Source of the DNA: Gnetum montanum
Lineage: Eukaryota > Streptophyta > Gnetopsida > Gnetales > Gnetaceae
Length of the DNA stretch: 64,000 bases
Direction of reading: 5' to 3'
Assembly: GCA_015680685.1 (NCBI GenBank)
Contig: MNCI01010839.1
Span: 821,787 to 885,786, forward strand
The notes beneath the pieces are model-generated. The model was not told where the DNA came from. It worked only from the letters and a program-made list of their open reading frames with translations, and ran no database searches. Positions within the stretch are counted from its first letter, which is position 1. Each line of letters starts with the position of its first letter. A program made the position numbers and the translations under genes. Below, piece after piece: positions 57,301-64,000 of the stretch.

Positions 57301-57597
57301 GAGAGGTTGTGTTATGATGGTTGATGAATACATTATTTCATCTACTCTAACATTAGGTACTTGACATTAAAGCCTTGATGTTGGAGCCTAGATGTGACAT
57401 CGGGTATCTGATACTAGCCTATAAATATAGCACTTGGGCTCCCAATTTGGCATTAGTTTTTGTAGTTTCTAGTTAGAGTAGTGAAGCTCTCATAGTTTGT
57501 TTTCTCCAAAGTCAGAATATTTTTTGAGTACCCATAAAAGAAGTCTAAGTGTGTACAGTTCTTTGTTCAAGAATTGATGTACCTAAGAGCAGCAATG
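54370..57597 (-). mobile_element. Remnant C, right part: degenerate gag-protease of a Gypsy element
   Basis: Minus-strand fragments follow the A/B gag-pro order: a capsid-like stretch (about 57060-56930; FTKYNGEGDPNAHL), a linker, a zinc-knuckle-like region (56361-56152; HDIDFCLALKDDL), PFIIWIP-type motifs (near 55850) and a protease end (55136-54891; FNMILGRLWL, SSPIHQEIHFPY). Many stops and frame changes. A decayed mini-hairpin array (54390-54545) follows the protease, as in A and B, and then A2 interrupts. The 5' LTR was not recognised. Confidence 0.7.
54390..54545 (+). repeat. Mini-hairpin array after protease, C
   Basis: Five units about 30 bp apart: TTTTAGGCC-TTGGCA-GGC, TTTTAGGCC-TTAGTG-GGCC, TTTTCGGCC-ATTGTA-GGC and two weaker ones. 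Same place and grammar as in A and B. Confidence 0.65.
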
Positions 57598-58146
57598 TGA
57601 TGGGAATAAAAATGAAATTTTTTAACAATCCTTGTAGCATTCAGAATAAATTAATGTTTCTTTTAATGCGCTTTAATGTACTGCATTTTAATTGAGCAAT
57701 TACTTTACAACAATTAATGAACACAAGCATGACCACTTTGAGCATACATATAGTACTTGGTAACCCAGAAACGCTTAACATTTAGTAGCCTAGTAGCACT
57801 ATATGTGTTCAACATGTGTCCAAGAAAGTGGGACGGTTACTTGTGTTAGGCTAGCTAGGTAGTAGATGAATTAGATCTTAAATTACTTGAATTTTCATTC
57901 TTATTGTAGGAAATCAAATTTATAAAACATAAAATAAGAAAAATCATGTATCTCAATTACAGTTAAACGATACCCTTGAACCTCACAAGTGTAGTTGGAA
58001 AGAGAACAAACATTCTTAATGCCCATTTCACTTCCTAGAAGAGCTAGTGTACTAGAGAACTATAGGTCCACAAAATTCAACGAGATCATGGTTAAACATC
58101 TTAGTGATTCATATGGTTGGGCATAGGGGTACCTCACCACTCATCA
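57598..58146 (+). repeat. 5' LTR of E
   Basis: About 549 bp, TGATGGG...CACTCATCA. The right end is fixed by the primer site; the left end is chosen by the match to the D LTR start and is less certain. No clear TATA box found. Confidence 0.65.
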
Positions 58147-58147
58147 T

Positions 58148-58165
58148 TGGCATCGTTGCCAAGGA
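58148..58165 (+). other. Primer binding site of E (tRNA-Asp type)
   Basis: TGGCATCGTTGCCAAGGA differs from the Athila-type site TGGCGCCGTTGCCGGGGA at four positions, all C-to-T or G-to-A. It starts one base after the LTR. Confidence 0.75.
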
Positions 58166-58305
58166 CCTTTTGGTTGTTTCATGTGCTATCTAGGACCTAG
58201 TGAAATTATTTAAATCATTGGAGTGAACCTTAGATTCATATCATATTTTACAATTACTACAACAAAATCTACAAGTACACTATGTTTTTTCTCATCTAAC
58301 TGAAA

Positions 58306-60640
58306 ATGTCTTCTTCTCACAAGAGCACTTCTTCATCCAAGTCTGATGTAGCTCATCAGCCAGTGCCTTAACAATATCAAATTGTATATGCTTATCCTAA
58401 TGAGTATGTACCAAATTTTACCTTCATCCTATATTAGGATGAATAGCTATGGTGGTGTGACATGGAGGACAAAAATTTTTTTCCACCTAACCGATCCATT
58501 CCTGTAATGCTTCAACAAATGCTTATCCAATGGGGTCTCCATGAATGTTAGGCTAAATATGTTGTGCAAGATACTGATTCCAAGGATTATCATCCCACTG
58601 AAGCACAATGTCTATAGGATGGACAACTAGAGCAACACTATGAATCTATGAAGGGAAAAAGATTTAACAATTCTTCATTCCTATTGTACCAACAAGATTG
58701 TGAAGAAGCCTTCTTTAGGGGTTTTCCATTTAGTAAAATTCCGCTCTTTAACTTCTATGAAGGAGGTCAAAACTAGAATTTGCAATCCATGATCCACAAT
58801 CCTAGTTCTATTAGGAATGGATTCAATAACAAAGAAGAATCCAAAGGGGCAATTCAAGGTAGGTATGTGGACAAGAAACAAGATTTTGATCATGGTCACA
58901 ATCCCCGAAGAGGCAGTAGCAAGCACTGTGATGGTGCTAATCCTTCTTCCTCTTCCCCTTCATCATCATCATCATCTTCTTCTAGCTCTAATAATGATCA
59001 GAAGAGGAAAGACCATGATGGAGGTGACCAAAATGATCAACAAGACTAAAATGATCAAAGGGATCATTAGGAAAGGTAAGATCAAGGGTGCAAACATTCA
59101 AGAGAGGCACATCACCATGAACGAAGGGGTAGTAGAGGGAATTGTAGGTACCATGATCATGGCCTCAATAAGCCTTTTCTTTCTACTTGAAGTATGCTCA
59201 ATATTGTAGAGGTAGTATAAATTTCAACAAATCATGTGAAGGATAGTTAGATCAAAAGGCTAGACATGAATAATATTCCTTCATTTGAAGGGGGATATAA
59301 CTCTAATCTAAAGAACCATATCCAAGATTTTCAAGATGCATGTGCCTTGCAAAAAATAGAGAAGAGTAAAAAAAACTTAAGCTGTTCCCCAGGACACTTA
59401 TTAGAGAAACAAATAATTGATATAAGTCCTTAGAGCTAAAATCTATTAAATGATGGAGTACCATGATTGAATTTTTTAATGATAAATATCAAACATACTT
59501 TAAAATGTCCAACCTAAGAAGGGAAATCCAAGGATGAAACAAGGAACACATGAACCCTTGGATGCTACCATCAGTCCACATTATCCCTTAATGCATAAAT
59601 CTCCTAGCCATGGTTATTCTCAATTGAATCAACTTCCCCACATTGTAGACGGGCTTTGATCAGAAACGAGGAGAATCCTTAGTGTCTATGCCCAAGGGAG
59701 ACTATAAGAATTAAGTGCCCATCAAATACAAAGATTAATCAAGCAAGTAGCTAAAGAGGAAGATGAATTAAGAAAAAGTGCAAAAGAATATAATCATGAT
59801 CCTTCCATTCACAAGAGGGAGGTTTGATTATGTGATAGTGAGGATGGATCTACATCTAATGAGGTGGTGCATGGGAAAACCTTGCCACTCTAAAAATTTA
59901 AATTTGAACTTACAGCCAAGGTTGATTAGTTATGGAACTCCATGGATAGCAGATTTCAAGCTATCCTAAAAATTGCTGAAGAGCCTAAAGAACAAGGTAG
60001 CGATCGTGAGTGTAGGAGACGCAAAGAAGTTGAACATGCCTATCACATAGGTAAGGGAAAGATTTCTATGATAGAGGAGGTTGTAAAAAGTAAATCAGAT
60101 GATGATGATGGGTGTAACATCTATTGGTATGAACATCCTAAGGTATGTTACCCCATAGTGTCACATCTATAGAAGTCTGGGGTGCATGCTTTAAATCCAC
60201 GACTAACATAAAGGCAAACATCCAAAAGATTACCTTAGCCTCAACATAATTTTAGGAAGTTCCACAAACAATAGAAATATTATCCAAGTGGAGCTCCACT
60301 AGAACCATATGAACAGTATCAATAGTGGCAGCAACCACAATCATGGGCACTAGCACCACCAAGGTATCAATATCCTTACCGACATCTTGATCCACATGGT
60401 TATTATGTTCAGTAACCCCTATCTCTACATGAATCCTCTAGTCACGTTTCTACTTTCCAACCTTACTACCACCCTTCTGATTATCATAAAACTTATTCTC
60501 TACATGAGAGAAGGGATACCACTTCTTACCCTTATCCTCCTCCTATCCCTGCACATGTTCCTCCTCCACCCGCATAGCTACCACATACTCCACTTATGTA
60601 GGGTGAACTACCAGCTCAACCACAACAACATAATGCTACT
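58306..60640 (+). pseudogene. gag: E gag
   Basis: Starts with MSSSHKSTSSSKS. The frame is broken many times. Visible parts: a low-complexity Ser run from a TCA/TCT repeat (58955-58995), a capsid-like stretch (about 59283-59530; FEGGYNSNLKNHIQDFQDA, then FFNDKYQTYFKMSNLRREIQG), and Pro/Tyr-rich sequence (60300-60640). No intact zinc knuckle is seen. Frames differ between parts, so insertions or deletions are present. Confidence 0.6.
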
Positions 60641-60658
60641 AGGGTTGTTAATCTACAG

Positions 60659-63600
60659 ATGGTTCATCAATCAGATGGGTCAAACAATCAATCAAAGAAA
60701 AGACCTTTCTCTCAACCTTGTAGTCCACCCAAGCCCTCACATACACTTGCGGTTGACAACCTTGTCCCTGCATCTTCCTCTGTATCAAACACCTTCAAGT
60801 CCCCTTCAAACCAAAATCTACTTAGGATCCATACTGTCATGCTTACTCATACTATATCTAATTGGACCCATGCTAGAAACCTTCCTAAGAAATTAGCCAA
60901 TCTCAGAAGTCCTTTAATTTATTTGCAAATTGCTAGAAACAAACCATGTAAGGCTCTTCTCGATTCAGGTTCTGGTGTAAATTTAATTTCTCATGAGATG
61001 TACATTACATGGAACCTACCTCCTCTTAAGAAAAGCAATATAAGATTAGAATTGACACACCATACCATAACTATTCCATTGGGACAAGTGAAAGACATTG
61101 TAATCACTATCTTTGGGTGGTCTTATCTTGTCTATTTCCTAGTGATCAAAGTGAAGAATTGTAAAGGGAATTTCCAAATCATCATGGGAAGGGCATAATT
61201 GAGCACCATTGATGCAAGAATGGACATTAGAGATATTTTTCTAGAAATATCTATAGAAAATACATTTAGAAATATCAAGAAGAAGAGAGTTCCATGCATC
61301 GCATACAAAAATATTAGGTGTAATTTTATGCAGAAACTCTAGGCCGTAAAGCAAGCATCTATCTTTACATGTAGATAATGTGTACCAAAACCAAAACTTC
61401 AAAGGTGTCTGTATGTAGTAGTCACAAAATAGGAGGGCATCCAATGGCTAACTACTAATTCTGAAAGCAGCATACTTTGCATAGAACTGATTGAGAGCCT
61501 AACATGCAAAAATGTCGTAGGCATGGATGAACTAGAGCAAGTTCATAATCAACTCTCTAATGATACAAATGATGGTACTCGTTGGGGAGAGTTGGAAATT
61601 TGTAAAAGTCTCAAGTAGGAGCCCCTTGAACTAAAAACTCAACTAGCTAGAACTAAATATGTGTTTTTAAAAAATGGGAAGCTGGTCATAATCAATGCAA
61701 ATCTTCCTCCAGAATAGAAAAAGATGTTGTTCAAGGTAGTTCAAAAATGGTCAATAGATTTTGCTTGATCATATCCTAAACTCACAAGGATTGATCCTAG
61801 GATATGCTAGCATCACATCTACACTGATCTAGCCATGAAGCTAAAAAGATAGCCACAAAGGTAATTGGACTCTAAACCAAGGTAGATCATCAAGAAGAAA
61901 ATTAAGCAACTCCTCAAAGCAGGGTTCATTTATTCCATTATGGATAGTGAGTGGGTTAGTCCACTCATGATTGTGCCAAGGAAAGGAGGCAAGTGGTGGG
62001 TCTATATCGATTTTAGGCTGTTGAATATGGAAACATTCAAGGATAATTTTCTATTTTCATTTGTTGATCAGGTGCTAGACACAATATTTGGGCATTGCTA
62101 CTACATTTTTCTAGATGGTTATAGTGGCTATAACCAAATTAAAATTGCATTAGAGGACCATGCGAAGATACCATTTACAAGTTCCTAGGGGAATTTTGCA
62201 TATTGCAAGATGCCATTTGGTCTATGCAATGCTCCTACTATATTCCAATGCTTAGTTTTGAGCATTTTTCAATAGAAAATCAATAGTGGTATGGAAGTCT
62301 TTATGGATAATTTCTCGACTTATGGAGCTATATTTGAGAAGGCCTTGGACTACCTTGAGAAAGTGCTAAAATGATGTGTTGAAACTAACTTGAGGATTAA
62401 TTGGTAAAAAAGTCACTTAATGATCTAGGAAGGCATTGTATTAGGGCATAGAATATCACAAGCAAGAATTGAGGTAGACCCTGAGAAAATAAGGGTCATC
62501 CAAGGAATAACCCATCAACCAGAAACTATCAAAGATGCTCAATCATTCCTTGGACATACTAGCTACTATCGATGATTCATAGAGAATTTTTCTAAGATCA
62601 CAAAACCATTGGTGAAGCTAACAAAGAAAGATGCTTCCTTTGTCTAGACCGTGGAATGTGAAAAATCATTCCAATAGCTAAAAGAGAAACTTGTAGAAAC
62701 TATAATCATACAATTACCTAACTGGTCTAGACCATTTCATATCATGATGGATGCATCAAATTATGATTTGAGAGTCATTCTTATGCAAATGGATGACAAG
62801 AAACGTCCATACTACATCCACTATGCTAGCCAAAGCATTGTGGATGCACAAACAAACTACACCACTATAGAAAAATAATTGATGGAAGTGGTGATTGTTT
62901 TAGAAAATTTTAGGCATTATGTACTTGGATACAAGGTTTTTGTGCACATGGACCACAATGCCATTTGCTTTCTAATGAACAAGCCAACAATGAGTCTATG
63001 TGTCATACAGTGGTTGGTGATCTTGCAGGAATTCAATCTTACAATGGTAGATCGAAAGGGCACTGAGAATGTGGTCACTGATCACTTGTCTCAATTGCAA
63101 TGGGATGACAAAGAGGAAGAAAGTTCAATATCTAATATGTTTCTTGATGAACTCCTCTTTGTTGGGGCTATAAATGAAAAATTGCCCAATGAGCCTAAAT
63201 GGTATGATGACATTCTCACCTATCTTCTCACTTAGAAGTTTCCATAAGGGTTGGACCACTAGAAGAAATAGTAGTTTCTTCACTAGGTAAAAAACTTCAT
63301 GGAGATAAATGGATACTTCTACAAGATATGCATTGATGGCCTAGTTTGTTGGTATGTCCTTGATGCTAATCAACTGCATGTTCTCCAAGATGTTCATGAA
63401 GGCCCTTGTGGAGGACACTATGCTAGGAGATGCATGGCCATTAAAATCTTGATGGTAGGGTACTATTGGCCAAGAATCTTTAAGGATTCTCATCATTATG
63501 TTTACTCTTGTGAACAATGCCAATAATATGGTGGAATGACTACTCAAATGGAGCAACCTCAATAATGGATTTAACCACTAGAACCCTTTGACATCTATGA

Positions 63601-64000
63601 CATTGATTTCATGGGTCCCATCACACCCATGTCAAATGGAAAGGCATACATCATAGTCATTGTTGACTATTGTATGAAATGGGTAGAATCAGGAACCATC
63701 ATTGATTGTACATCTTCTACGACTACTTGATTTGTACAACAAAATGTTGTAAATAGGTTTGGTATGCCATGTGCATTAATTTCTAATAATGGAACTTACT
63801 TTATAGGCACTACTTTTCAGAAGCTCATGCAATGCTTGGGGGTTCAACATAAATTCATAACACCCTAGCATCCCTAAGCTAATGGTCAAGCTAAGGTTAC
63901 TAATAGAGAAATCACAAGGATACTAACAAAAACTATTAGCAAATATAGGAAATATTGGAGCACAAAACGCAATGATGCCATTTGGGCCTACCACTCAACA
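60659..64000 (+). pseudogene. pol: E protease-RT-RNase H-integrase (partial)
   Basis: One frame can be followed from 60659 to the window edge, with many stops (mostly TAG) and no net shift. Protease: LLDSGSGVNLIS (60956) and IIMGRA (about 61180). RT: VSPLMIVPRKGG (61955), FLDGYSGYNQI (62110), and FMDN at about 62305 where active enzymes have xxDD. RNase H: MMDASNYDL (62745), NYTTIEK, HMDHNAI. Integrase: zinc finger H...CGGH...CEQCQ (63390-63525), first Asp in IDFMGP (63602). The second site is SNNG (63783) instead of SDNG, and the third NGQAK (about 63882) instead of NGQAE. The enzyme is therefore dead at three catalytic positions. Confidence 0.88.

Larger units (their letters stand above)
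57598..64000 (+). mobile_element. Element E: Athila-like Ty3/Gypsy element, 3' end beyond window
   Basis: A plus-strand element with 5' LTR (57598-58146), tRNA-Asp-type primer site (58148-58165), gag (from 58306), protease, RT, RNase H and part of integrase, all heavily mutated. LTR start TGATGGG and end CACTCATCA match element D. CAATG at 57593-57597 may be the target duplication. Confidence 0.82.

Noticed and set aside
58780-59049. Ser-rich protein at the start of E gag
   Set aside because: The Ser run comes from a TCA/TCT microsatellite; the frame is part of the decayed gag, not a separate gene.

Overview
This is a stretch of plant nuclear DNA made almost entirely of decayed Ty3/Gypsy LTR retrotransposons nested in one another. 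I see no host single-copy gene, tRNA, rRNA or CRISPR array. Plant origin follows from Tat-type pol with a second RNase H, Athila-type signals (a decayed tRNA-Asp primer site and a GGACAAG...GGGGGTA 3' end), 5-bp target duplications and GT-AG introns. The species cannot be named from the sequence.

Layout. 1-11230: element A1 (minus strand), cut by the window's left edge; 5' LTR 9971-11230, gag-pro 9519-5356, an opposite-strand spliced gene 685-4764, and the first codons of pol at 79-1. 11231-14425: 3' end of an Athila-like element D (plus), with a late ORF, a 133-base assembly gap, a polypurine tract and a 3' LTR; A1 lies inside D. 14426-19392 and 54370-57597: two halves of an old minus-strand Gypsy remnant C, split by A2. 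19393-54364: complete element A2 (minus), LTRs 19393-20622 and 53149-54364, target duplication GGAGG. 26908-44266: complete element B (plus), 17,359 bp, LTRs 26908-28452 and 42724-44266, target duplication ATCGT, inserted in A2. 57598-64000: 5' LTR, primer site, gag and pol of an Athila-like element E (plus), running off the right edge.

A and B are related giant elements of about 17.5 kb. Their order is LTR, PBS, gag-protease, hairpin array, opposite-strand multi-exon gene (called aORF here), RT-RNaseH-second RNaseH-integrase, hairpin array, PPT, LTR; A has another array between aORF and pol. The aORF sits between protease and RT. It encodes a domain resembling the FCP1/NIF (HAD) phosphatase fold without its catalytic aspartates, then a region like the plant transposon-associated PF20167 domain, an acidic linker and a long coiled coil. 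Its exon layout is shared by A1 and A2, and its domain order also by B. B landed in intron 1 of the A2 copy.

Two kinds of short-motif array fill the noncoding parts. One is a repeated AGTTTA-linked mini-hairpin whose stem bases change in a compensatory way; it lies at the junctions between coding blocks. The other is built on the palindrome GCGTATACGC or its half-site GCGTA and is concentrated in U3, the leader and around aORF exon 1. All coding regions are broken, largely by in-frame stops of the CAG-to-TAG and CGA-to-TGA type, as expected from decay of methylated DNA. All comparisons here were made by eye between copies in the window and against remembered family motifs; no search was run.
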